Below are positions 10,237-19,175 of a DNA stretch of 64,000 nt, one piece after another; position 1 is the first letter of the stretch, and every line of letters starts with the position of its first letter. Both the position numbers and the translations under genes were made by a program. Where the stretch lies: positions 1-64,000 of the forward strand of contig CAVOZC010000007.1 in NCBI GenBank assembly GCA_963700865.1. The letters are read 5' to 3'. Under the pieces are notes generated by a model. It saw nothing but the letters and a program-made list of their open reading frames with translations, was not told the origin of the DNA and ran no database searches. The stretch comes from CAVOGJ01 sp963700865 (lineage in GTDB: Bacteria; Planctomycetota; Planctomycetia; Pirellulales; Pirellulaceae).

Positions 10237-10434
10237 CCCACCCTTTTTCTTTGTTTAACCGTTAGCCAGAGAAGAATGCCGCTAAAATCGTACCACGCGT
10301 CGTTACGCACCGGCATTCTTCGGCGGCGTACGCGCGTACGCCGCCAGAAATCGCGGCAGCCACTTCCCACCGATCGCAGCTTGTCCCCGCGATTTCTTCT
10401 GGCTGACGGTTGAACCACGCTCGAGAGAGGTGGG
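10237..10434 (-). mobile_element. 198-bp MITE-like inverted-repeat element (single copy, opposite orientation)
   Basis: Ends are CCCACCCTTTTTC on the left and GAGAGAGGTGGG on the right. The symmetry extends outside them: TTGTCATTA before and TAATGACAA after. Inside are GTTTAACCGTTAGCCAGAGA near one end, GGCTGACGGTTGAACCAC near the other, and a perfect 24-bp palindrome at 10322-10345 (GGCGGCGTACGC then its reverse complement). It matches, in reverse orientation, the three copies at 39.3-40.1 kb. No coding capacity. Confidence 0.85.
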
Positions 10435-10519
10435 TAATGACAAGGCTTCCAGTCGCGGGCTACTGGGGCGGGCTGCCTCAGCCACGCCCAGCGATCCCCA
10501 TGTCGAACTTGACCAAGCG

Positions 10520-12532
10520 CTAGCGACGCGTGGCCGGCCGCGCCGTCCCACTTCCAAATGAACCGTTGGCCGTCGCCGTTTCCAGGTGATCCAGAAACGC
10601 GTTTTGCGTGAGCACGGTATTGCCAAAAGTGTAGGGTGGCCGATCGTTGGGAGGGAAAACGGCATAGAACGGAATGGCGTGAATCCTGTTCCCGAGCACT
10701 TCCAGCAGTCGCTCGGCCTCGGGATTGACTTCCGTCAGGTCGGCCACGAGGACGGCGATCTTATTCTCCGCCAGAAATTGCTTCGTCGCCTCGGTATAAA
10801 TCGCCAACTTTTCGTTCAGCTTGCACGTCGTGCACCAGTCCGCCGTGAAATCGACAAGTACGGTTTTGCCACTCTGCCGATACGCATCAAGCGTCGCCTG
10901 GGAATATGCGGGATAGTCGCTGGAGGCCGTGGCGGCGGTGGCAGGCGAACTGAGGTACCGAAAACTGCCCATTCCCAGCAGCACGGCCAGGCCGATTGCC
11001 GTCACGTAGACGCGCACCTTCTTGCCCAATTCGGCCGTGATCGGCACCCGTCCGATCCACCAACAAGCGGCCCAGCTCGCGAACATCAGGGCCAGCGTCG
11101 GCAGGAAGTATTGCGTCTTGATGAAACTGAAAATCCAAACCACGGTCGCCAGCAGGACGAATCCCATCAGCTCCTTAAACGTCTCCATCCACGCGCCAGG
11201 ACGGGGCAAACGATTGGCCAGGCCCGGCATGAGGCCGATCAGCAGATAAGGCGAGCCCATGCCCAGACCCATACAGGCAAAGGTGGCGAACGTCACGGGC
11301 GGGGCCTGCACGGACGCCCAACCCAACACCGGCATGATGAGCGGGCCGCTACAAGGGGTCGCCAGCAGGGTGGTCAGCACGCCCTTAAAAAAGGCGCCCG
11401 TCAGGCCTTCTCGTTCGGACAATTCAGCCGTTTTGCCACGGCCCACGAACCCAGGAATGGGAACTTCCCAGACGCCGAGGAAGCTGAGGGCGAAAACAAA
11501 GACGAGTACCGCCATCGCAATTCCAAATTCGGGCTTCTGGAACTGAGCCCCCCAGGCGAGTCCGGCGAAGGCGGCCAGGCCCGCGAGCACCATGAAGACC
11601 CCCATCAAGCCCGCCAGGAAACTTAAATTGAGCGCCAGGATGCGGCCCCGTGATTCGCCCGCTTGCTGGGAAAAGGACATCAGCTTCAAACCGATCACTG
11701 GTAGCACGCATGGCATCAGATTCAGAATCAGCCCGCCAAGGAAGGCCGCCGCCATAATGACACCGACGGGTGCCGATTCGAGCGATCCTCCGGCGAACGC
11801 CTGTCGCAACCATCCGCCCAGTCCGCGTGGCGGCGTCGTGCTGGAGGCAGCTGCCGTGGTCGCTTCCGCCGGCCCATTTGACGGCCGCGAAGCGGCGAGC
11901 GAGGGCGGCGCCGCGTCCGATACGCCGGCGGCATCCGACACGGTCCCCGCATACGTGCCCTGGAATGAGGTCGATTCCGCTTTCAGAAAGACGCAAGAGC
12001 CGCCCTCCTGGCAAATCTGTCCCAGCAGATGACCTTCCACGGCCAATTCATCCGGCCGGACTCCCGGCATGAGCCGGATCGGGGCGGACCAGACCACACG
12101 CCCCTCATGATACTCTTCGGGAACCGGGAACAGGTCCGCGGGCTCAATCGTGGGCAAGGGGTCGGCCTGGAACGGTCCGGAGACCGTAAACTTGCTGCTG
12201 GGTTGGATCACGATCTCCGTCCGCCGCGGCCCATTCGCGGGCTGCGTGATCGAATAGAGATGCCATCCAGGGTCGATATCCGCCGCGACCTGCAACACGC
12301 CCGTTTGGCCATCGTCATAAACGACAACGCGTGCGGATGTCTGCACACTTCCCGGGGTGCTGCTCGCGGTCGGCAGCCCCCCCAGGAGATCATCCAGGCC
12401 ACTCAGTTGCGGGAGCGCGGAGCGCTCCGTGGTGCCGCCGGGAGTCGTCATTTCCTGGCCGTGTCCGGCGACAGCCAGGAACGCCAAGAGAGTCAGCAGC
12501 CAGGCAGCGGCGTTGCGCGTGTTCAATCGCAT
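10520..12532 (-). CDS. dsbD: Thiol:disulfide interchange protein DsbD-like
   Basis: About 670 residues. An N-terminal signal (MRLNTRNAAAWLLTLLAFLA) leads into a periplasmic beta domain like DsbD-alpha (residues roughly 60-190). A Ser/Pro/Ala linker comes next, then eight hydrophobic segments of the DsbD electron-transfer core containing NLMPCVLPVIGLKLM and LATPCSGPLIMPVLGW, each with the membrane Cys. The C-terminal thioredoxin domain has VDFTADWCTTCKLNEK (CxxC). The protein would carry electrons from cytoplasmic thioredoxin across the inner membrane to periplasmic thiol proteins. The reading frame is open for over 110 codons upstream, but I placed the start at ATG 12532 because the signal peptide starts there and the upstream part is Arg-rich. 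Transcribed alone. Confidence 0.92.
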   Translation of the reverse strand: MRLNTRNAAAWLLTLLAFLAVAGHGQEMTTPGGTTERSALPQLSGLDDLLGGLPTASSTPGSVQTSARVVVYDDGQTGVLQVAADIDPGWHLYSITQPANGPRRTEIVIQPSSKFTVSGPFQADPLPTIEPADLFPVPEEYHEGRVVWSAPIRLMPGVRPDELAVEGHLLGQICQEGGSCVFLKAESTSFQGTYAGTVSDAAGVSDAAPPSLAASRPSNGPAEATTAAASSTTPPRGLGGWLRQAFAGGSLESAPVGVIMAAAFLGGLILNLMPCVLPVIGLKLMSFSQQAGESRGRILALNLSFLAGLMGVFMVLAGLAAFAGLAWGAQFQKPEFGIAMAVLVFVFALSFLGVWEVPIPGFVGRGKTAELSEREGLTGAFFKGVLTTLLATPCSGPLIMPVLGWASVQAPPVTFATFACMGLGMGSPYLLIGLMPGLANRLPRPGAWMETFKELMGFVLLATVVWIFSFIKTQYFLPTLALMFASWAACWWIGRVPITAELGKKVRVYVTAIGLAVLLGMGSFRYLSSPATAATASSDYPAYSQATLDAYRQSGKTVLVDFTADWCTTCKLNEKLAIYTEATKQFLAENKIAVLVADLTEVNPEAERLLEVLGNRIHAIPFYAVFPPNDRPPYTFGNTVLTQNAFLDHLETATANGSFGSGTARPATRR

Positions 12533-13011
12533 CAGGTGGTTTCTCAGGTGATAAAGACGGAATGGCAATTCTAGAGAGCCGAGGAATCGGCGGTCAACGT
12601 CGACACGACCCGTCGAACGGGACGCCGTTTTTCCGCGTGAGTTGCTCGACCTACGTGGTCGGAAAACCCTCCATGGCGAGTTCGACTCTGCTGGCAGTCT
12701 CCCCCGCCAGGCTCGGCCCTTGATATTCGGCTGACTGGTGTGACGGACTTCACCCGCCATCTCGACCGACGGCCCTGCCGGCTTGCGCCGCCGGGATGCG
12801 GGACTTTCCCTCCCTCTCATGATAGCAGGCGTGCTGCCATGCGGCGACGATTTCGTACGATCGCATGGGCCCACGAGCGACAAGTTCCAAGTTCGGGTTG
12901 CCGCCGCCGACGGCTTTCGCTATTTCTTCCCGCCGGGGACCGCCGACGGTCCCCCACCACACTCGACTGCCAGTTTTCCCTGCAACTTTTCCCTGAGACG
13001 ACGGAGCATCG
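12533..13011. other. Intergenic region between divergent dsbD and the POTRA gene
   Basis: 479 bp. Overlapping ORFs here are Arg-rich with no recognisable domain, so I treat it as non-coding. It should hold both promoters. No clear repeat or operator seen. Confidence 0.45.
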
Positions 13012-14586
13012 ATGACCTTGTCGCGAGTTGGTGTGCGTCCCATCTCGATTCTCACCTTGCTTGCCACTTTCGTGGTCTTGAGCTTGGTGCCTAGCGCTCC
13101 CGCGCAGTTTGGGAATAGTGGATTTGGTGGAGGGCAGGGACAACCGCCTGCTGCCGGCGCTGCGGACAAGGCAAAGAAAAGACAGCGGACGCCCTATTAT
13201 GGACCGGTGGAAGAGATTCCTGTGACACTGGTGGAGATCGAGGGTAACGAACGTATCCCTACCGCCAAAATCCTGTCCATGTTGATGACGCGTGAAAAGC
13301 GCGCCTATGATCCTGAAGCCGTACAGCAAGACGTGCGTAAACTCATGGCCTCGCGTTTATTTGAAGATGTCCGCATCTTCAAGCGCGAATACAACGGCGG
13401 AAAAGCCATCACGTTTCGGGTTGTCGAAAAGTCAGTCATGGAATACGTCCGTTACGTTGGCAACGAACGAATCAAGGACAAGGCCTTAAACAAAGAACTG
13501 GGATTGAAGGCGGGCGACCCGCTGGATCGCTTTGTTGTGGAAGAGTCACGTCGCCGCATGGAGCAGTTTTATCGCGATAAGGGCTACGTCGAGGCGCATG
13601 TCGAAATCATTGAGGGCACACAGCCCGGCGACAAGGGGGTCGTACTGCAGGTCCACGAAGGGGTGGTGCAGCGCGTCGCCCACGTTGAATTCGAAGGCAA
13701 TACGATTGCCAGCGATGCACGTCTGAGAACGCAGATTGAGTCCACTCCTGGGATCATTGGCACGCTGGCTCGAGCCGACCTGGCCGGGATTACCACGTTT
13801 GGCCCCAAGGCCAATGCCGACACGATCGACCAGGACGTGGATCGCTTGACTTCCTACTACCGCAGCCTTGGTTACTTCAAGGCACGCATCGGACGAGAGG
13901 TGACTTACAATCACGATCGAACTTGGGCCAGAATCAAGTTCGTGATCGATGAAGGCCCACGCTACCGGGTCAATGACATACGTGTGGAAGGGAACACGCG
14001 GTTCCCCAACCAAGCACTGCTCGCGTTAATGGAAACGCGCAAGGGAGAATACTTCAACCTGGCCAGGTTACAACGCGATCTGGGCGAGTTGCGAGATCAT
14101 TACGGCAGCCAAGGCTACATTTTTGCCGACATCAATGGAGAACCTCGCTTCCAGGAAACGCCAGGCGCGCTCGATCTGGTGTTCAAGATTGACGAGGGCC
14201 AGCAGTATCGAGTCGGCAAGATCATCGTCAATATCGATGGCGACAATCCACGCACTCGGCGCACGGTCGTACTAAATCGTCTGTCGATCCGCCCGGGCGA
14301 CATCGTCGATATCCGCGAAATACGAAATAGCAAAAGACGTCTGCAGGCTTCCGAGTTGTTCCTGCATAATCCGGCTGCCGGGATCACTCCGGATATCGTC
14401 ATCAAGCCTCCGGAAGAGTCGGATCTGCAGTACGCCGAGCGTCCTTCCGGTCCGCAGGAACCGACCATCCGTGGTCAGCAACCCACCACCGACTGCTATC
14501 GCCCTGTCTGGCCGACGGTGGACCTGGTCGTCCAAGATGGGCGGTCCGCGCATGCCCCCGTGGCCGCCAAGGAGCCTTCGCCGTGA
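13012..14586 (+). CDS. BamA/Omp85-type POTRA-domain protein without barrel
   Basis: 524 residues. A signal peptide (ILTLLATFVVLSLVPSAPAQ) precedes a Gly/Gln-rich stretch, then five successive POTRA-like units: from about residues 66, 142, 218, 310 and 390, marked by VEIEGNERIPTAKILSML, VRYVGNERIKDKALNKEL, VEFEGNTIASDARLRTQI, IRVEGNTRFPNQALLALM and the final IIVNIDGDNPRTRRTVV. These are the periplasmic scaffold that in BamA feeds unfolded proteins to the barrel. The ORF stops (TGA 14584-14586) just before a beta-barrel would be expected. The next gene starts inside the stop as GTGA, a translational-coupling arrangement. It could be a true two-gene Omp85, or one gene split by an error; the new signal-like start downstream favours two genes. 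Confidence 0.85.
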   Translation: MTLSRVGVRPISILTLLATFVVLSLVPSAPAQFGNSGFGGGQGQPPAAGAADKAKKRQRTPYYGPVEEIPVTLVEIEGNERIPTAKILSMLMTREKRAYDPEAVQQDVRKLMASRLFEDVRIFKREYNGGKAITFRVVEKSVMEYVRYVGNERIKDKALNKELGLKAGDPLDRFVVEESRRRMEQFYRDKGYVEAHVEIIEGTQPGDKGVVLQVHEGVVQRVAHVEFEGNTIASDARLRTQIESTPGIIGTLARADLAGITTFGPKANADTIDQDVDRLTSYYRSLGYFKARIGREVTYNHDRTWARIKFVIDEGPRYRVNDIRVEGNTRFPNQALLALMETRKGEYFNLARLQRDLGELRDHYGSQGYIFADINGEPRFQETPGALDLVFKIDEGQQYRVGKIIVNIDGDNPRTRRTVVLNRLSIRPGDIVDIREIRNSKRRLQASELFLHNPAAGITPDIVIKPPEESDLQYAERPSGPQEPTIRGQQPTTDCYRPVWPTVDLVVQDGRSAHAPVAAKEPSP

Positions 14587-16413
14587 GTGTTTGCTGGCAA
14601 GTACTTCTCATCGTGACTCGCTGGCTGCCTCGGCAACACGGCTTGGCAGCGGAGCGACCCACCGGGTCACTCCTGTGCCGGTTGGGCCTAAGTCTCGTCC
14701 TGTGTGGCGGATGTGCCACTCCCTGGCGACCCGCCCACTCGCCGACGGCCCTGCCGGCAGCGATGAACCAGCCACCGATGGTGACGCTTCCCCCCGGAAC
14801 GCCCCCGCCCGGCACGGCTCCGGCGGCAGTCATCCGTCATCAGAGCTCGGTGAGCACGGCGGGTTATCTTGAAAACGAAGCCGTTGGGAACGAAGGAGAT
14901 CATTGGCGTTATCCGATGGCCAGTTCAGGCCAAACGACGACCCCGGGAGCCGCCAATCCATCCGCCGTCCAACTGGCACAGTTCACCAATCCGGCCGTCC
15001 AGCAACAGGCCGACCAGTTGTGGGCTCCTTACGGAGGTATGCCGGCCCCGCCGAACGGTCCGACGACTCCGCCCGCGGGCACGCTGCCGCCGGGAACACT
15101 TCCGCCCGGCGGTTACGGATCCCCCCCGGAAACGCTGCCGCCCAACGTCGCGCCGCCCACGTACGCTCCGCCGGCCGAAGTCGTGCCCCCGGCGTGCGCC
15201 TGGCGCCATCTTCCAACAGGGGCCGGCGGGACGCGTCTTTCCCCAATATGCCGCGCCTTACGGACCCTTTTCTCCACCATCCGGAATCGTTCCGGAAGGG
15301 CCTCCCATCGGCAACGGCCCCCTGGGTGTACCGACTCCCATGACGGACATCATCGTCAATGTCCAGGAGGCCCAGACGGGCCGTTTCATGCTGGGAGCTG
15401 CCGTGAATTCCAATGCGGGATTGACGGGGCAAATCGTACTGGACGAACGTAATTTTGACTGGCGAGCCATCCCGGAAGGCGTTGATGACTTTGTGAATGG
15501 CAGTGCTTTTCGCGGTGCGGGGCAAGGGTTTCGTATCGAGGCGCTCCCTGGCAACCAGGTACAACGGTACATGTTGCAGTTCACCAACCCCTACGTCGCG
15601 AACACGCGAATTAGTTCCACGTTCAGCGGCTTTCTCTTCGATCGCCAGTATGTCGATTGGAATGAGCAGCGGCTGGGCGGTAATTTGGGCTTTGGCTATC
15701 GCATCACCCCCGACCTTTCCATCAGCGCGGGTGTCCGCGCCGAGCAGGTGAAAATCCTGGATCCGCGGGTGGTGGGCGTGCCGGAACTGGATGACGTGGT
15801 GGGAAAGGATAATGCGCTCTACAGCGGCCGCGTGTCATTGACCCAGGATACGCGAGATATCTCGTTCCAGCCGACGCAAGGATATTACCTCAACCTGAGC
15901 TTCGAACAAGTATTCGGCACGTATGACTACTCGCGGGGTGAAGTCGACTTTCGCCGCTACTTCCTCATGGCCGAACGCCCCGACGGGTCAGGGCGACATG
16001 TGCTTGGCTTTTCGACACGCTTGGGTATCAGCGGGTCGGATACGCCGATTTTCGAGAACTTCTTCGCCGGTGGTTACTCGACGCTCCGCGGATTCGACTT
16101 CCGGGCGGCGTCGCCACGTGACGGAGATGTGGTGGTCGGTGGCGAATTCCTGTATCTCAGTTCCGCCGAATACCTATTCCCGCTTACCGCGGATGACATG
16201 CTGAAGGGAGTTGCCTTCGTCGATTACGGAACGGTAGAACCCGACGTCAACATCGACTGGAATAACTATCGAGTTGCCGTGGGACTTGGATTGAGAATCT
16301 ACGTGCCCGCAATGGGACCGGCACCGATCGCTCTCGACTTCGCGGTCCCCATCGCTCGCGCCGAGACCGACCGCATCCAGAACTTCAGCTTCTTCGTGGG
16401 CGTCAGTCGATAG
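14583..16413 (+). CDS. Omp85/BamA beta-barrel protein with proline-rich N-terminus, one frameshift
   Basis: Starts at GTG 14583, overlapping the POTRA gene stop. The N-terminus has a hydrophobic segment ending in LSLVLCGGC, a possible lipoprotein signal, although Cys at -3 makes the lipobox weak. A long Pro/Gly/Thr linker follows (PPGTLPPG repeats to about residue 200). One extra C in the five-C run at 15186-15190 shifts the frame. The second frame then gives about 350 residues of Omp85 surface-antigen barrel, with VQEAQTGRFMLGAAVNSNAG, QFTNPYVANTRISSTFSGF and the conserved FFAGGYSTLRGFDFR (the VRGF-type loop motif), ending in aromatic FSFFVGVSR. It should fold in the outer membrane and work with the upstream POTRA protein. 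Confidence 0.82.
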
Positions 16414-16531
16414 AGCCGACAAACGAGTCGCTGAGACCTAGCGGTTTCACGGCGCGGTTGACTGGCGGGAGTTCGTGGCAGTGAACTCCTTGTCGCGAAA
16501 CGATTGACGATCACCCATGCGGATGATGCAA

Positions 16532-17116
16532 TCAGACGTGTTCTTCTTCCGTGTTGCCGTCTCCAACCGGCGCGTCTTCGGGCTCATGATGCGTGGCGAC
16601 GGCGCTGGCCGCCGCTGCCGATCCCGTACCTAGCAGGTAAGCCAGGAAGGCGGAAAGCCCGTTCAAGATGACTTCCATGGAGGACCAGTCGAGCGATTGC
16701 GGCGCCGTATTGTTCGAGGCCACTTCGAGTTGGTCGGTCGTGAATGTCGGTTCGAGCTCCACCGTTTCCACCACCTCCTCGACCACTTCTTCCGTGTCCT
16801 CTTCGTCCGTCATTTCATCCAGATTGCGGCTGATGACGACCGGGGTCGTGGTCTCGGCCGCGTTCTTGAGGGCTGCCATCGACGTCGTGTAGGTGACACC
16901 GACGAGCGCCAGAATGGAAACAACCGCCGCCACCACACCCGTCAGAAAATTCCGTTCGCTTCCGCAGGCCAGTCGCACGCCGAGTCCGGCGCAGAGCCCG
17001 GCCAGCAAGACCGTCCACGGGGTGGGGGTCCCCAGCATGGGCTGTATAAACACGGCCGCGTATGCGCCGACGCCTCCACCGATCAGTCCACCGAGGAGCG
17101 CTTTAATAACGGGCAT
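16532..17116 (-). CDS. Small membrane protein with acidic segment, unknown function
   Basis: About 194 residues from ATG 17116 (MPVIKALLGGLIGGGVGAYA). Three hydrophobic segments fill the first 80 residues, Gly-rich in the first. A strongly acidic stretch follows (DEEDTEEVVEEVVETVELE, about residues 102-120). A further hydrophobic helix lies near residue 155, then an acidic His-containing C-terminus. I do not recognise the family. The upstream in-frame ATG at 17149 would add an unlikely polar leader. It lies downstream of another small membrane-protein gene on the same strand, 232 bp away, and is convergent with the barrel gene. Confidence 0.6.
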   Translation of the reverse strand: MPVIKALLGGLIGGGVGAYAAVFIQPMLGTPTPWTVLLAGLCAGLGVRLACGSERNFLTGVVAAVVSILALVGVTYTTSMAALKNAAETTTPVVISRNLDEMTDEEDTEEVVEEVVETVELEPTFTTDQLEVASNNTAPQSLDWSSMEVILNGLSAFLAYLLGTGSAAAASAVATHHEPEDAPVGDGNTEEEHV

Positions 17117-17348
17117 CGATGCATCCTTTCCCACAGAACGAGCAGTCAACGATTTAATTCAACATTGTTGGGTATACCTGAAGCGGCCGGATTTACAAGC
17201 CGGGAGACCGCCGTTCCGGCTGATTTCTCGGGGATTTTCCGGTTGGGTAGGCACCAACGGCCCCGAAATTGCAGTGGCGAGCCGGCCCATGCCTGTGCGC
17301 GGCACCATGCGGGGGCGAAGCCTCCGCCACGCGGCGGCCGCCAGGGGC

Positions 17349-17769
17349 TCAAGGGCGCAAGCCCCATAAGTAGTCTGTCAGGGCGAGCAGGAATGGCGTG
17401 ACACCGACCGTCACGGCCGCCCAAGTGATGGCTGCGGGGGGGGGGACGATGGCGGATGCGGAGAGTCACCACCGTCAGTAGAAGTGTCAGCAATCCGGTC
17501 ATTACGGCCACGAAGCGGAACGCCGAGACATAGAGCGAACCCGTATCGACCGTCGCATCAAAGGAGCGGGCGACCTGCACCAGCAGGGTGATCGCCAGAG
17601 CGCCCGTCGTGGTCAGACCGCACAGGAGCCAGGCGACCGTCATGGCCACCGCGGGCCGCGACTCATCCGCTTCCGACCACACAGGCCGCCGGGGCACGCG
17701 TTTCTTGTGACCTCGTTTCGCTCGCTGTTTCGACGGACGTTTTCGAGAGCGATTCACGTCGAGCCCCAT
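17349..17769 (-). CDS. Small basic membrane protein, frameshift in a 10-G run
   Basis: Starts MGLDVNRSRKRPSKQRAKRG, a very basic cytoplasmic N-terminus, followed by three hydrophobic segments (VAMTVAWLLCGLTTTGALAI, FRFVAVMTGLLTLLLTVVTL and, after the shift, ITWAAVTVGVTPFLLALTDY). The ten-G run at 17436-17445 contains one base too many. Removing one G joins the first frame to WAAVTVGVTPFLLALTDYLW and a TGA at 17349-17351, giving about 139 residues. Without the correction the protein would run into an Arg/Pro-rich tail, which is implausible. Unknown function; same strand as, and upstream of, the acidic membrane-protein gene. ATG 17802 is an alternative start. Confidence 0.6.
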
Positions 17770-18031
17770 CTTGAATTCCGCGGCACCGAAGGGCTGCCAC
17801 ATCGCGACGTTGGTTTGTAACGATTGGCACTATTGTACGCTGTCGAGCCGGCTTGCCAAAGCGGGACTGCCAAGCTCCGCGGTATGTTCCGGCGATGAAA
17901 GTTTGCTCCCCGGCCGACCGTGAACTAATTTTAACTGGCCATCCCCCGGGGTTGGGTCCCGACCCTTTTGCGTCTTGCGTTATTCCGCAAGGCACGGCGT
18001 CGGCTAAGGCATCAGCAATAACTCCCTAACA

Positions 18032-19114
18032 ATGAAATGCCCACTGATGGCGAAAACCGCGAAAGAACAGTCAGAGCGTACCCAGCACTTTGACGCAGAG
18101 GGTTTCCGCAAGGTGCGTTCGGCGATCGAGACCCTGCAGGCGGAACGCCGCGATTATCAGTCATTCCTGTCGGAATCGCTTGACGGTCTCGAGGAAATGC
18201 GGAAAGAGATCGTTCGCCGTGAACAACAGCTGAGTGACTCGAGGCAGCAACTGGCTGCCAAACAGGGAGAAGTCGATCAGGCACTCTCCGAAATCGAGCG
18301 GCAGCAGGAGACGCAGGAGCAACAACGTCACGAGCTGGATGAGGTGACCAAGAACCTTGTCGAGTTGCGGCGCAACGTCGCTGCCTTGGAGCAGGAGCGA
18401 GACGACGCACTTGCGAAAATGGACGCTGCCGTCCAGGAACTGGAATCGGTGGCGGACGCCCTCGAATTGGTCCATTCCACCCAAGAAGAACTCGATCGGA
18501 CCCGTGAGGAACTTCTGGCCACGAAAGAACGCTTAAGAGAGCAGGAATCCAATGAGTCGGCTGAGTTGCTCGACGCCCTGAAGCAGCAGAATGAATCGCT
18601 CGCCGCCGAGTTGCGGGAGAGTCGCCGAGACGTCGATCGGCTGAACGCGAAAATCGAGGACCAGAATCGTCAGTTGTCAAAGCATCGAGAGCGGATGGCC
18701 AAAGACATCAATGGCTTGCGGGCCGCCGTCAAGCAGCGCGCCCAGTCGCTGCGGGATCCGCAACCCACGTCAACCGTTGAAGAGGACGACTCGTGGGACG
18801 GCGACGAAGCGTGGCAGAATGAGGATTCGTGGACGGATCAGTCCTGGTCCGAAGAAGTCGAGGATGCTGACGCCGGCGACCCGCAGGCTCCCGAGGCGGC
18901 GGAAGCTGAGGCTCAGCAGGCCGAGGAGGAGTCGGATCAAACGGAATCCGATCCGGACAGCGAACACTGGAACGAACATGACTCAGAGGACTGGCAGGCT
19001 GACGAGCAAGCAGCGGAAGCGCCGGATGAAACCGAGGCTTCTGCCGATCCGGTGATTGGATCGGTGCTGGCGAAGTTCGCCGATTTGGAGAAGTCGACAA
19101 AAGAATTGGATTAG
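18032..19114 (+). CDS. Long coiled-coil protein with acidic C-terminus
   Basis: 360 residues (MAKTAKEQSERTQ at 18047 is an alternative start). Residues about 25-235 form an almost continuous heptad coiled coil rich in Glu, Gln, Arg and Leu (EEMRKEIVRREQQL, RHELDEVTKNLVELRRNV, QEELDRTREELLATKERL). Residues about 245-340 are extremely acidic with repeated Trp (EEDDSWDGDEAW, SWTDQSWSEEVED), followed by a short helical end. No signal peptide or membrane helix, so cytoplasmic. It heads a same-strand row with an FGE-like membrane protein and a zinc-ribbon GTPase. The composition suggests a scaffold, with the Trp-acidic region as a possible docking tail; that is inference. No homologous family name recognised. 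Confidence 0.75.
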   Translation: MKCPLMAKTAKEQSERTQHFDAEGFRKVRSAIETLQAERRDYQSFLSESLDGLEEMRKEIVRREQQLSDSRQQLAAKQGEVDQALSEIERQQETQEQQRHELDEVTKNLVELRRNVAALEQERDDALAKMDAAVQELESVADALELVHSTQEELDRTREELLATKERLREQESNESAELLDALKQQNESLAAELRESRRDVDRLNAKIEDQNRQLSKHRERMAKDINGLRAAVKQRAQSLRDPQPTSTVEEDDSWDGDEAWQNEDSWTDQSWSEEVEDADAGDPQAPEAAEAEAQQAEEESDQTESDPDSEHWNEHDSEDWQADEQAAEAPDETEASADPVIGSVLAKFADLEKSTKELD

Positions 19115-19133
19115 TCCGCAGGCAACTGTTTGC

Positions 19134-19162
19134 CGCGGTTCCGCTTGTGCCGCGTTTTTTTT
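19134..19162 (+). terminator. Short GC stem plus T8, candidate terminator or attenuator
   Basis: CGCGG at 19134-19138 pairs with CCGCG at 19150-19154 and is followed directly by eight T residues (19155-19162). The stem is only 5 bp with an 11-nt loop, so termination may be partial. It sits between the coiled-coil gene and the FGE-like gene. Confidence 0.5.
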
Positions 19163-19175
19163 GGGGAATCAGAGG

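Noticed and set aside
10228..10665. ORFs through the inverted-repeat element near purM
   Set aside because: They translate hairpin DNA and have matching shadows in the other copies at 39-40 kb.
12533..12883. N-terminal extension of DsbD
   Set aside because: No similarity or signal; MRLNTRNAAAWLL is a proper signal start at 12532.
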